From: Comamonadaceae bacterium
Lineage (GTDB): Bacteria; Pseudomonadota; Gammaproteobacteria; Burkholderiales; Burkholderiaceae_C
Reading direction: 5' to 3'
Length of the DNA stretch: 64,000 nucleotides
NCBI GenBank assembly: GCA_947447985.1
Contig: CANFLX010000006.1
Location: forward strand, 1-64,000
Each line of letters starts with the position of its first letter. The stretch's first letter is position 1. The notes below the pieces were generated by a model that searched no databases, was not told the origin of the DNA, and saw only the letters and a program-made list of their open reading frames with translations. Of the stretch, positions 35,630-43,167 are shown one piece after another. The position numbers were made by a program, and so were the translations under genes.

Positions 35630-35694
35630 GAATTGACGACCCCTCTGCCCGAGGACTGTGCCGGTCTGCGCAAGGGCAACCGCACGGTCAATTC
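35630..35694. repeat. Perfect 8-bp inverted repeat in intergenic region
   Basis: GAATTGAC (35630-35637) and GTCAATTC (35687-35694) flank 49 bp in the 240-bp gap between the small hypothetical gene and the amidotransferase gene. Nothing coding is evident in the gap. It could be an operator pair or chance. Confidence 0.3.
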
Positions 35695-35771
35695 GCTTGT
35701 GGCGATGCGGCTAATGTACCACGTGCACTATTTTTGACGCCCTTTATGCCAAAACGAGGAAAATACGAGCC

Positions 35772-36485
35772 ATGAAAGTCTGCATACTTGAAAACGACGA
35801 CATCGATCCTTCTGTCGTGCCTACCTATCAAGGGTATGGCGCTATGTTTGTGCGCCTGTTTCGCGATGCGGGCGCCGATTGGGAGTTTGATGTTTTCCAC
35901 ACACCTTCGGGCCAGTACCCGGAGTCGTTTGACACCTACGCTGCTGTGGTGCTTACGGGCAGCAAGGCCGATTCTTTCTCCGACGAACCATGGGTGGTAG
36001 AACTGCGTCGCCGTGTGTCCTTGCTGTTGGAGCAGAACAAGAAATTGCTTGGCATCTGCTTTGGCCACCAGTTGATCGCACTGTGCCTGGGGAGCAAGGT
36101 CGGACGGGCACCTCAAGGCTGGGGTGTAGGACGCATGTCCTACGATTGGCACGCAGCGGATTTGCCCTTGGCTCCCGAAGATGGACGCATGTCTCTGTTG
36201 GTCAGCCACCAGGACCAAGTGTTGGAATTGCCCGAGAACGCCGTTTTATTGGCCAGCAACGCCCATTGCCCGATTGCGGGCTACGCCATTGGCGAAGAGG
36301 TGTTTTGCGTGCAAGGACACCCGGAATTTGTTGAAGACTACAGCGCGTTTTTACTGAATCGCCGACGCGAGCGCCTGGGCGAGGACCTGTACCGCACCGG
36401 TGTTTCGAGCTTGCAGCATGGCCATGACGGCCTGGATGTCGCGCGGATGATGGTGGCGTTTGTTGAGGGCAAAGCGGCCGCCTAA
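35772..36485 (+). CDS. Class I glutamine amidotransferase-like protein
   Basis: A 237-residue stand-alone GATase1 domain. The nucleophile elbow LLGICFGHQLIA holds the catalytic Cys, and VQGHPEFVEDY provides His and Glu. The N-terminus (MKVCILENDDIDPSVV) and TGSKADSFSDEPWV resemble the GMP-synthase-like / YfeJ group rather than a pathway-specific subunit. GAGGA about ten bases upstream supports the start. No synthetase partner is adjacent, so the ammonia acceptor (or a gamma-glutamyl hydrolase activity) is unknown. It is convergent with the SDR gene. Confidence 0.85.
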   Translation: MKVCILENDDIDPSVVPTYQGYGAMFVRLFRDAGADWEFDVFHTPSGQYPESFDTYAAVVLTGSKADSFSDEPWVVELRRRVSLLLEQNKKLLGICFGHQLIALCLGSKVGRAPQGWGVGRMSYDWHAADLPLAPEDGRMSLLVSHQDQVLELPENAVLLASNAHCPIAGYAIGEEVFCVQGHPEFVEDYSAFLLNRRRERLGEDLYRTGVSSLQHGHDGLDVARMMVAFVEGKAAA

Positions 36486-36505
36486 CTCACTTTCCCACAC
36501 CGGGT

Positions 36506-37285
36506 TCAGCTGCGCTGCATGATTCCCGCAAGTACGCTGGGTGCAAGACGCTGCAACACCGGAACCGCACGTGCTTTTCCAACCCAAATGACAGGGCGGC
36601 CTTTGTTTATTCCGGCAATCACTTCACTGGCTGCTTGGGCTGCTGAAATCTTGCCTGTGCCTCTGCCCTGCGTCATGGCGGTGTCAACGATTGGCATCAC
36701 CGCCTCGATAACTCGCACAGCACTCCCCTGAAGTTGCACACGAAGCCCTTCGCTGAACAAATGCAAACCCGCTTTCGTGGCACTGTATACCGCTGCGGTC
36801 CGCTTTGGTACAAAAGCCAATCCCGATGTGATGTTCACCACAGTCGCCTGCGGCTTGCTTTTCAAATGGGACAGTAATGTTTGGGTTAGCAGCACGGGTG
36901 CTACGAGATTGATGTCAACTTCTAGGCGCACCTGCGCGGGGCCGTATCCGTCTTCATCCATGCGGACATTGTCTTGTACGCCCGCATTGTTGATCACACA
37001 AGCCAGGTCTGGAAAATCTTTGACCCACTGCACTGCTTGATTAGTGAGTGATGCCACATCTGCGAGGTCACACACCACTGTGTCAATCAAGGGATTGCGA
37101 GCCTTCAGTGCCTGCAAACGCTGAACGCTACGACCAAGCGCCAATACAGGCACTCCGGCTTGGGCGAGTTGCAATGCCAATTCTTCACCAATTCCTGCAG
37201 TGGCACCGGTGACCAAGACGCGGGGCGGGCCCGAATGGCTACCCGCACCTAATGTGCCTCTGTTGTTGCGTGATTTGGAATTCAT
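36506..37285 (-). CDS. Short-chain dehydrogenase/reductase (DltE-like)
   Basis: A 259-residue classical SDR. NAD(P) motif VTGATAGIGEELALQLA is near the N-terminus, followed by NNAG (VINNAGVQDN), the catalytic Ser in NITSGLAFVPKR and YSATKAGLH (Tyr, Lys). A long C-terminal segment (GTGKISAAQAASEVIAGINKGRPVIWVGKARAVP) is typical of DltE/FabG-unlike SDRs. ATG 37285 is preferred since the frame upstream runs through a terminator and has no coding look. The substrate is unknown. Confidence 0.87.
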   Translation of the reverse strand: MNSKSRNNRGTLGAGSHSGPPRVLVTGATAGIGEELALQLAQAGVPVLALGRSVQRLQALKARNPLIDTVVCDLADVASLTNQAVQWVKDFPDLACVINNAGVQDNVRMDEDGYGPAQVRLEVDINLVAPVLLTQTLLSHLKSKPQATVVNITSGLAFVPKRTAAVYSATKAGLHLFSEGLRVQLQGSAVRVIEAVMPIVDTAMTQGRGTGKISAAQAASEVIAGINKGRPVIWVGKARAVPVLQRLAPSVLAGIMQRS

Positions 37286-37354
37286 AATTTGCAACTTTAT
37301 ACCCCGCCACGGATACCCTTGAGGGCATAGGTTCTTCCAGCCCACAAAACAGAC

Positions 37355-37391
37355 AGCCCCCGCGCAGATTTTGCGTCGGGGGCTTTTTTGT
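37355..37391 (+). terminator. Strong intrinsic terminator without an assigned plus-strand gene
   Basis: GCCCCCG (37356-37362) pairs with CGGGGGC (37377-37383). An inner CGCA/TGCG extension and six T's follow (37384-37389). The T-tract is on the plus strand, yet no plus-strand gene lies upstream before the divergent-facing SDR start at 37285. It suggests a short untranslated transcript of about 70-100 nt. Confidence 0.85.
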
Positions 37392-37579
37392 GTGCGGGCA
37401 CCTGGGTAAGGTGCTGTAGTGCAACGCGGGCTTGTGGCCGTGGTCGACGGTTGTTCCTGGTTCGAATCACCGATGCACAAAGTGTAGAACTAAGCCCGTG
37501 ACAGCGGATTGCGTTCTTGTCGCGATATTCAATATTTTTGGCATACTCTGCCTAATTGATATCCATTGAGGACAGAAAA
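37392..37579. other. Intergenic region before the Lrp-type gene
   Basis: The region has a small hairpin CACCT/AGGTG (about 37400-37414) and a tRNA T-loop-like GGTTCGAATC (around 37460), but no cloverleaf can be drawn. An AT-rich stretch just before the Lrp-type gene probably holds its promoter and autoregulatory sites. No coding sequence is seen. Confidence 0.4.
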
Positions 37580-38062
37580 ATGAAGCTAGACCGGTTTGAT
37601 CGCCAGATTTTAGAAGTCCTGCAAGTCGATGGCCGCATCAATAATCAGGACTTGGCCGATCGCATTGGCCTGTCGGCATCACCCTGTTTACGGCGCGTAC
37701 GGGCGCTGGAAGAGGCGGGCTTGATCGTGGCTTACCGCGCGTTTCTGGATGCGCGCAAACTGGGTCTCACATTGATGGCGCTGATCCATATTTCTATGGA
37801 CAAACACACGCCGGAGCGCTTTGCTAATTTTGAGGCCTCGATTGCAGTGCTGCCCGAAGTTTTGGAATGCCTGCTCATTACCGGGCAAGACGCCGACTAC
37901 CAGCTCAAAGTGGCGGTGCGCGATATGGACCATTACCAATCACTCTTGCTGAACCAGGTCACCCGCATCGAGGGCGTGACCGGTGTGCACTCCAGCTTTG
38001 TGTTGCGACGGGTGGTCGATAAAACGGCGCTGCCAGTGAGCGCGGCGGGTCTCGACGATTAA
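37580..38062 (+). CDS. Lrp/AsnC family transcriptional regulator
   Basis: A 160-residue feast/famine regulator. The N-terminal winged helix (LDRFDRQILEVLQVDGRINNQDLADRIGLSASPCLRRV, quoted in full family context) is followed by the RAM ligand-binding domain, with LIHISMDKHTPERFANFE, VLECLLITGQDADYQLKV and IEGVTGVHSSFVLRRV. ATG 37580 is preceded by GAGGA; an upstream ATA/ATT-rich region probably holds autoregulatory sites. The gene stands alone, convergent with minE. The effector amino acid is not predictable. Confidence 0.92.
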   Translation: MKLDRFDRQILEVLQVDGRINNQDLADRIGLSASPCLRRVRALEEAGLIVAYRAFLDARKLGLTLMALIHISMDKHTPERFANFEASIAVLPEVLECLLITGQDADYQLKVAVRDMDHYQSLLLNQVTRIEGVTGVHSSFVLRRVVDKTALPVSAAGLDD

Positions 38063-38075
38063 GGCTTGTGGCCTG

Positions 38076-38336
38076 TTAACGGGCGTCTGGTAACTCGATT
38101 TTGACCTCGAGCACGTCCAAGTTGTCCTGGCGTTCCATATTGACTTTGATGTCATTGGGATTGATGTTGATGTACTTGCTGATGACAGCGATCAAATCAC
38201 GCTGCAAGTCTTGCAAATAATCGGGTTCGGAGGCGTTGCGGCCACTGCGCTCGTGTGCCAAGATGATTTGCAGGCGTTCCTTGGCGACACTGGCCGACTT
38301 TTTCTTCTCACCTAACAAAAACGAGAGGAAGGACAT
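38076..38336 (-). CDS. minE: Cell division topological specificity factor MinE
   Basis: An 86-residue protein that drives pole-to-pole MinCD oscillation. The N-terminal membrane-targeting [13 protein letters not shown], the MinD-activating helix [16 protein letters not shown] and the dimerisation part [19 protein letters not shown] with EVKIELP are all present. It follows minD by four bases in a minC-minD-minE operon. The start at 38336 was chosen over an upstream extension that would read into minD. Confidence 0.97.
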   Translation of the reverse strand: MSFLSFLLGEKKKSASVAKERLQIILAHERSGRNASEPDYLQDLQRDLIAVISKYININPNDIKVNMERQDNLDVLEVKIELPDAR

Positions 38337-38340
38337 GCTC

Positions 38341-39156
38341 TTATTTCCCACCAAAAATACGCTTGAAAAAACCTTGCTTGGGGGCTTCGATAAAGCGCAT
38401 GGGCTTGTCGACACCTAAGAAGCGGTCGATCACGTCTTTGTAGGCTTCTGCCACATCACTGCCTTCCATGTGAACCGCAGGCACGCCTTGGTTTGAGGCT
38501 TGCAACACCGATTCACTCTCAGGAATCACACCGATAAGTTTGATGCGCAAAATATCTTGAATGTCTTCCAAGGAAAGCATTTGGCCCTGGTCCACGCGCG
38601 CCGGGTTGTAGCGGGTGATGAGCAAATGCTCTTTGATGGGATCCAAACCCTCGATCGCTCGTTTGGTTTTGCTGGCCAACATGCCCAAAATCCGATCGGA
38701 ATCACGCACCGAAGAGACTTCGGGGTTGGTCACCACCAAGGCTTCATCCGCGAAATGCATGGCCATCAGCGCGCCGGTTTCGATGCCTGCAGGCGAATCA
38801 CAGACGATGTACTCAAAGTCCATCGCAGCCAAGTCGTTGAGTACTTTTTCGACGCCTTCCAAGGTAAGGGCATCTTTGTCGCGCGTTTGCGATGCGGCAA
38901 GCACGTAAAGGTTGTCGCACTGCTTGTCCTTGATCAAGGCCTGGTGCAAATTGGCTTCACGCTGAATAACGTTGATCAAGTCGTACACCACGCGGCGCTC
39001 GCAACCCATGATCAAGTCCAAGTTTCGCAAGCCCACATCAAAGTCAATCACCGCGGTTTTGTGGCCGCGCAAAGCCAGACCCGAAGCAAAACTGGCACTG
39101 GTCGTCGTCTTGCCTACGCCGCCTTTGCCTGAGGTGACCACAATGATTTTTGCCAT
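38341..39156 (-). CDS. minD: Septum site-determining ATPase MinD
   Basis: A 271-residue deviant-Walker ATPase. [13 protein letters not shown] near the N-terminus is the deviant P-loop, with FDVGLRNLD and CDSPAGIE as switch motifs. The C-terminal amphipathic helix FKRIFGGK targets the membrane. It recruits MinC to the poles to restrict FtsZ ring placement. It sits second in minCDE, transcribed leftward away from the AT-rich candidate origin. Confidence 0.97.
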   Translation of the reverse strand: MAKIIVVTSGKGGVGKTTTSASFASGLALRGHKTAVIDFDVGLRNLDLIMGCERRVVYDLINVIQREANLHQALIKDKQCDNLYVLAASQTRDKDALTLEGVEKVLNDLAAMDFEYIVCDSPAGIETGALMAMHFADEALVVTNPEVSSVRDSDRILGMLASKTKRAIEGLDPIKEHLLITRYNPARVDQGQMLSLEDIQDILRIKLIGVIPESESVLQASNQGVPAVHMEGSDVAEAYKDVIDRFLGVDKPMRFIEAPKQGFFKRIFGGK

Positions 39157-39199
39157 GGATAAAGTGTCTTTCCGTATATTTGGGTCGTGATGATGAATT

Positions 39200-40015
39200 T
39201 TACGATTTCAACGCTTCGATGATGAGTTTCTCTTTTCCATCGTCGCTCAAACGAATTTGTGCTGGTTTTCCAAGCACATCGCCTTCGAGTTCTTTTTCTG
39301 TGGTGCGGTAGATCCCTGCAATCGAGACCAACTCGGGCTCCATGCACAAAGCAAAAATGCGGGCACCGGCATTGCCTCGGGCACCGGCCATGGCTTTGCC
39401 ACGCAAAGGCGCGTACACATGGATGTTGCCATCGGCAATCACCTCTGCACCCCGATTCACCATAGCCAGAACGACCAAATCGCCACCACGGGCATACACC
39501 TTTTGACCTGAGCGCAAGGGCTTGGTTACCACCATGGTGGGCACCTGCACAGGATCACGGGTCGCGGGCGCTGCCGGTGCGCTGGGTTTGGCTGCATGCT
39601 CTGCTGCCGCAACGCTTGCTACAGGCCCAGCTTTCTGGGGGATAGATGACGCCACGCGGCGTGGCTCGGGTGGTGCTTCGGTCAAACCCAGGCGCTGCGC
39701 GACCGAAAGACTCGCGGCATCCAAACCCCGCACAGCCATCGGAACCAGTTTGCAGGCACCCAAGGCCTTGGTGAAGAGCTCCCACTGAGGATGCGGCAAG
39801 CTGATGCCAGTGTGGGTAAAGTCGATGACGACGCCATCGGTGTCAAAAAAATCAGGACTCTCGCCTTTGGGGCCGAAGTTTTTGCTGAGTTCAGCGGCCG
39901 CAATGGCCAAATCACCGGTTTTCAGGACCAGAGCGACCAAAGTGAGCTGAGCACTTTTCAGTTCAAACGCCGCAGGAGCGGCACCCGAAGGTGTGGCAGA
40001 AAAAAGGTCCGTCAC
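39200..40015 (-). CDS. minC: Septum site-determining protein MinC
   Basis: A 271-residue FtsZ antagonist. The N-terminal domain (FELKSAQLTLVALVLKTGDLA) is followed by an alanine/proline-rich linker of about 60 residues. The C-terminal beta-helix has LRSGQKVYARGGDLVVLAMVNRGAEVIADGNIHVYAPLRGKAMAG (the MinD-binding face) and ARIFALCMEPELVSIAGIY. It begins with GTG at 40015. The linker is longer than in E. coli MinC (231 aa). The promoter should lie in the 403-bp gap upstream. Confidence 0.95.
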   Translation of the reverse strand: MTDLFSATPSGAAPAAFELKSAQLTLVALVLKTGDLAIAAAELSKNFGPKGESPDFFDTDGVVIDFTHTGISLPHPQWELFTKALGACKLVPMAVRGLDAASLSVAQRLGLTEAPPEPRRVASSIPQKAGPVASVAAAEHAAKPSAPAAPATRDPVQVPTMVVTKPLRSGQKVYARGGDLVVLAMVNRGAEVIADGNIHVYAPLRGKAMAGARGNAGARIFALCMEPELVSIAGIYRTTEKELEGDVLGKPAQIRLSDDGKEKLIIEALKS

Positions 40016-40418
40016 AGGATTTTGGGTGAATGTGGCACAAGGCGATTTTACCGTATGCAGGCTCTTGACCGAAGAAGATGTTCAATGGTCTGAAGTCGTC
40101 TGTCTTTGTCTCTTTTGGTGTTGTTCTCTTATTGTCTTAATTCTTTATTTAAAGAGTAGTAGTAGTAGTTAAGGAGCCGCTGTTTCTGTGGACAAGTCAA
40201 ATTTTTTATTTAATTTCAAGGACTTACAGTCTGACAAAGCTTGTGCATGGCGCTGTTTTTTGTGTAAGGCTCATGAGGATAAGGTTGTGATTTAGCGCTG
40301 CGCTGTGCATAAGTAGGTTCTTGTTCGGGTCTTATCCACAGGGTTTTCAAAGCCTTGAAGCGGGCTCTGTGGTACTGTCAAATGTGCCTTAGGCATCAAA
40401 AAGTGAAGGAACTGGATC
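40016..40418. other. Candidate chromosomal origin (oriC-like region)
   Basis: This 403-bp gap between divergent minC and the NnrU gene holds DnaA boxes: TTATCCACA (40332-40340, plus, perfect), TTATGCACA (40304-40312, minus) and TTGTCCACA (40187-40195, minus). A one-mismatch TTATCCTCA lies at 40274-40282 (minus). On the minus strand the order is box, GC-rich GCGGCTCC, four CTA repeats, then an AT-rich tract. That is the box / GC spacer / DnaA-trio / unwinding order described for bacterial basal unwinding systems. It also contains the promoters of both neighbours. No coding sequence is seen. Confidence 0.72.
40157..40168 (+). repeat. DnaA-trio-like TAG repeat
   Basis: Four tandem TAG triplets followed by TTAA lie 18 bp from the DnaA box at 40187-40195. 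They are flanked on the other side by TTCTTTATTTAAAG-type AT-rich DNA. This is the 3'-GAT-5' repeat that DnaA binds on single strands in published origin models. Confidence 0.65.
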
Positions 40419-40997
40419 ATGGCCTTGCTGATTTTTGGGTTGTTGGTATTTTTGGGGACGCACGCTTTGCGGTTTGGAGGCGATGCGCGGCGTGATGCGC
40501 TCATTGCGCGTTTAGGTGCTGGGCGCTTCAAAGGCTTGTACTCCGCGCTCTCGGCCATTGGTCTGGTATTGATCGTTCTTGGTTTTGGTATGGCCCGCGA
40601 GATGCCTGTTCTGTTGTGGGTACCACCTGCGGGCATGCGGCATCTGACTTTTTTATTGATGCTTGTTTCGATGGTGCTATTGGCAGCCGCTTATGTACCA
40701 CGCAACGCAATTCGCGCCCGTCTGCATCACCCTATGGTGCTCTCTGTCAAGGTCTGGGCCTTGGCCCATTTGATCTGCAACGGTACGCTGGCCCATGTTG
40801 TCTTGTTTGGTGCCTTTTTGCTGTGGAGTGTGGTGCTGTTCAGGTCATCTCGCCGTCGGGATGCGCTCCAGGAGGTGCAATACGCTCCAGGCGAAACCGT
40901 GCCCACCTTGATCACCGTGGGTGTTGGGGTATTCGTTTGGCTGGTGCTTCTGGGCTGGTTGCACGGAATTTTGATTGGCGTGCGTTTGATTGCCTGA
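40419..40997 (+). CDS. NnrU family membrane protein
   Basis: A 192-residue integral membrane protein with about five or six helices. It begins MALLIFGLLVFLGTHALRF and has the family blocks GGDARRDALIARLG, FKGLYSALSAIGLVLIVLGFG, SVKVWALAHLICNGTLAHVVLFG and FRSSRRRDALQEVQYAPGE. NnrU proteins are linked to denitrification regulons in some bacteria, but the family is broad and the biochemical role is unknown. No nitrogen-oxide genes are nearby. It runs rightward from the candidate origin. Confidence 0.9.
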   Translation: MALLIFGLLVFLGTHALRFGGDARRDALIARLGAGRFKGLYSALSAIGLVLIVLGFGMAREMPVLLWVPPAGMRHLTFLLMLVSMVLLAAAYVPRNAIRARLHHPMVLSVKVWALAHLICNGTLAHVVLFGAFLLWSVVLFRSSRRRDALQEVQYAPGETVPTLITVGVGVFVWLVLLGWLHGILIGVRLIA

Positions 40998-41021
40998 AGC
41001 GGTGAAAGCAGTGAAAGCGGT

Positions 41022-41231
41022 TTAGAGGTGAAGAAAAAACTGAATCGCCATCTTCGCAATAAAGCCCACCATGCCGAAGGAAAGTCCTAAGAACAGGACG
41101 AAGGTACCAAACTTGCCTGCTTTGGATTCCCATGCCAGATGGCCAATGATGAACAGCATGTACAGCATGAATGCGCCCACCCCAAAGGTGAGGCCAAAGC
41201 TGGCAATCTGGTCTTCGCTGTAGCCCCACAT
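41022..41231 (-). CDS. DUF2788 small membrane protein
   Basis: A 69-residue protein with two predicted transmembrane helices (FGLTFGVGAFMLYMLFIIGHLAW and FGTFVLFLGLSFGMVGFIAKMAIQFFL, parts of longer runs) and a conserved WESKAGKFGT turn. This fits the DUF2788 family, of unknown function. Its start codon shares one base with the stop of the upstream DUF2189 gene (TGATG), implying coupling and a joint role in the inner membrane. Confidence 0.82.
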   Translation of the reverse strand: MWGYSEDQIASFGLTFGVGAFMLYMLFIIGHLAWESKAGKFGTFVLFLGLSFGMVGFIAKMAIQFFLHL

Positions 41232-42076
41232 CAGTGAGAAGCCGTTACGGCAGAGAGCGTTAGGTCTTGTTGGCGGCTTGGAAGATTGCTGGTGTCCACC
41301 AAATCACGGTAAGCATGCCAGCTGGCGTGGCCCAAAAGTGGAACCACAGCGACCATACCCAACAGCAAGGAGCACAAGCCCAGCAAGGTCATGACCAGCA
41401 AGATGGCAGCCCATATCGCCATAGGGATTGGATTTTTGAGGACCACACTCCAACTGATCAGAATCGCTTGCAAAAGTGAAACCCGTCGGTCCAGCAACAA
41501 GGGCATGGTCACCACGCTGGATGCAAAGATGGGTGCGGCCATAAAGCCACCCAAGGCAAGCCAGATTTCAAACAAATAACCCTCTTTGGCACCAAGGACA
41601 TAGCGTAAAAAATCAAGCGGACTGTGAATGGCAATGGGTGATAGCAAGGTAATCAATGCTGCGGAGGTCAGCACCCAACCCGTTGCCGCCACCGCAAGCA
41701 GCAAGCCGAACTGCACCATGCACCAGTAGTCGTTGCTGCGTTTGTCATGGTGGCTCAGCTGCCAGTTGCTCCAGGTCGTCCAAATCGTGCGCCAGCCATA
41801 AGCTTGCTTGTTTTCCAGGTCCCGGCTGAGGGCGTACAAGCTGGCTGCCAGCACAGGCGCCACGAACAAAAAGCCAGACAGGGCGCCTGCCAAAAGCCAG
41901 AATCGGTCATAGGCGATCAAGGCAATAACCGCGCCCACAAGTGCCAAAACCAATCCATGGGCCAGGCTGATCCAGCGCAGTTGCACCAGGTCGCGCATTC
42001 CCAGCACCAGCCATTGCAAAGACTGCAAAACGGTGACTTGCCGAATCATGGTGAAAGGGGGGTGTTCGTGCGCCAT
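41231..42076 (-). CDS. DUF2189 family integral membrane protein
   Basis: A 281-residue protein with six or so hydrophobic segments. Family-like stretches are GMRDLVQLRWISLAHGLVLAL, FLFVAPVLAASLYALSRDLE and MPLLLDRRVSLLQAILISWSVVLKNP. This matches DUF2189, sometimes annotated as cytochrome c oxidase subunit I-like although no heme-ligand pattern is evident here. It overlaps the DUF2788 gene by one base. It is divergent from the glutaredoxin-like gene. Confidence 0.82.
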   Translation of the reverse strand: MAHEHPPFTMIRQVTVLQSLQWLVLGMRDLVQLRWISLAHGLVLALVGAVIALIAYDRFWLLAGALSGFLFVAPVLAASLYALSRDLENKQAYGWRTIWTTWSNWQLSHHDKRSNDYWCMVQFGLLLAVAATGWVLTSAALITLLSPIAIHSPLDFLRYVLGAKEGYLFEIWLALGGFMAAPIFASSVVTMPLLLDRRVSLLQAILISWSVVLKNPIPMAIWAAILLVMTLLGLCSLLLGMVAVVPLLGHASWHAYRDLVDTSNLPSRQQDLTLSAVTASH

Positions 42077-42164
42077 GGTTCGAGTGTAAGGATCTGACGC
42101 TGACAGGCAAATGTCGGCGGCAACAGGCGCGGGAGTCGATAATCACTTTTTAGGAGAAAACCCC

Positions 42165-42530
42165 ATGACCAGACCCCTGTTGAGCGAAGCAGACATACAC
42201 CCCGCGATCCGAGACGTGGTCTCCAAGCACCACCGTGAGATCGTGGATGAAGTGAAGGCCGCAGTTGCAAAGCATGCGGTCGTCGTCGTTGGCATGTCGA
42301 TGAACCCCATGCCCAAACGGGCTCGCGCCGCCTTAGACCAAGCCGGTGTCGCTTATGAATACCTGGAGTACGGCAGCTATTTCAATACCTGGCGCAAGCG
42401 CAATGCGTTGAAAATGTGGACCGGCTGGCCCACATTTCCCATGGTGTTTGTCAAAGGCACCTTGGTAGGTGGCGCCTCCGATGTGCAGGCCTTGATCGCC
42501 AGCGGCGAGTTGAAAAAGATGCTGGCTTAA
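42165..42530 (+). CDS. Glutaredoxin-like protein lacking active-site cysteines
   Basis: A 121-residue thioredoxin-fold protein with GGAG eight bases before the ATG. The Grx frame is recognisable: the strand VVVVGMSMNPMPKRARAALDQAGVAYEYLEYG, then a cis-Pro WPTFPMVFVKG and a GGASDV motif that in glutaredoxins holds glutathione. The position of CPYC/CGFS reads NPMP, so both catalytic cysteines are gone. The whole visible protein has no cysteine, so a redox role is unlikely. A structural or ligand-binding role is possible. Confidence 0.8.
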   Translation: MTRPLLSEADIHPAIRDVVSKHHREIVDEVKAAVAKHAVVVVGMSMNPMPKRARAALDQAGVAYEYLEYGSYFNTWRKRNALKMWTGWPTFPMVFVKGTLVGGASDVQALIASGELKKMLA

Positions 42531-42533
42531 GCC

Positions 42534-43019
42534 TTAGCCGTGCCAGGGCCCGCGGCGCAGCATGTGGGCATGCTCAGCGTCCAGGGTTTTTTTCTGCTGG
42601 GCGTCGAGCGCCGCATAAAAGGTCTTGATCGCCTCGTCGCGTTTGTCCATGTAGGGCTTCATCAGCTCTTCATGTTGCGTGCGCAGTTGGTGCATCTTGT
42701 CGATGCGCTCCGGGGTGCTTAGCCTTTCCATCTCCTCACGCTTGGGCGGCGCAGGCAGTGCCGACACGGGGGGCTTCATGGCAGCGGCAAAGGCATTCCA
42801 GGCGGGCTCCTGGGCTGCGGTAATGTGCAATTTGCTTTTGAGTTCGCTCAGGTGTTTGTTCAGGCGTGCTTCCATGCGCTCGGGTGACATCATGAGGGCG
42901 TGGTGCATGCCGAACCAAGCAGCGTGCTCGTCCGGTGGGGGTCCCATTTGGGCGGCAGCACCCAGTGCCAATGAAGCCATACTGCCGGCGACGAGAAGGG
43001 TTTTCCAGGTTTTTGTCAT
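42534..43019 (-). CDS. Spy/CpxP-like (LTXXQ) periplasmic protein
   Basis: A 161-residue exported protein. The signal peptide (KTLLVAGSMASLALGAAAQ) ends near residue 24. The mature part is helical, charged and Met/His-rich (WFGMHHALMMSPERMEARL, AEHAHMLRRGPWHG). It has LHITAAQEPAWNAF, the LTXXQ-type motif of Spy/CpxP, which are periplasmic chaperones for unfolded or metal-stressed proteins. The His/Met content may reflect copper contact, and CopZ/CopA lie 1 kb away. It is convergent with the glutaredoxin-like gene. Confidence 0.85.
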   Translation of the reverse strand: MTKTWKTLLVAGSMASLALGAAAQMGPPPDEHAAWFGMHHALMMSPERMEARLNKHLSELKSKLHITAAQEPAWNAFAAAMKPPVSALPAPPKREEMERLSTPERIDKMHQLRTQHEELMKPYMDKRDEAIKTFYAALDAQQKKTLDAEHAHMLRRGPWHG

Positions 43020-43167
43020 AGCTCAGTCTTTCCAATGCTGCGCTGTTGCGGAAATCGCCAGGCAGTGGTGTCAGTGTGCGAGCGCACTGTGTCGCTGAGA
43101 TGGCTCAATCGCAAGGCTTTGTAAAGTTGCAGGCCTGCGTGAACGAAGATTATTTTGAGGGTTGATC

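Noticed and set aside
37395-37480. tRNA-like GGTTCGAATC segment
   Set aside because: No acceptor, D or anticodon arms can be formed; only four acceptor pairs match. At most it is a tRNA remnant.
40157-40168. TAG repeat as a mere microsatellite
   Set aside because: Only four units, but placed exactly beside a DnaA box and AT-rich DNA, so the origin reading is kept; chance cannot be excluded.
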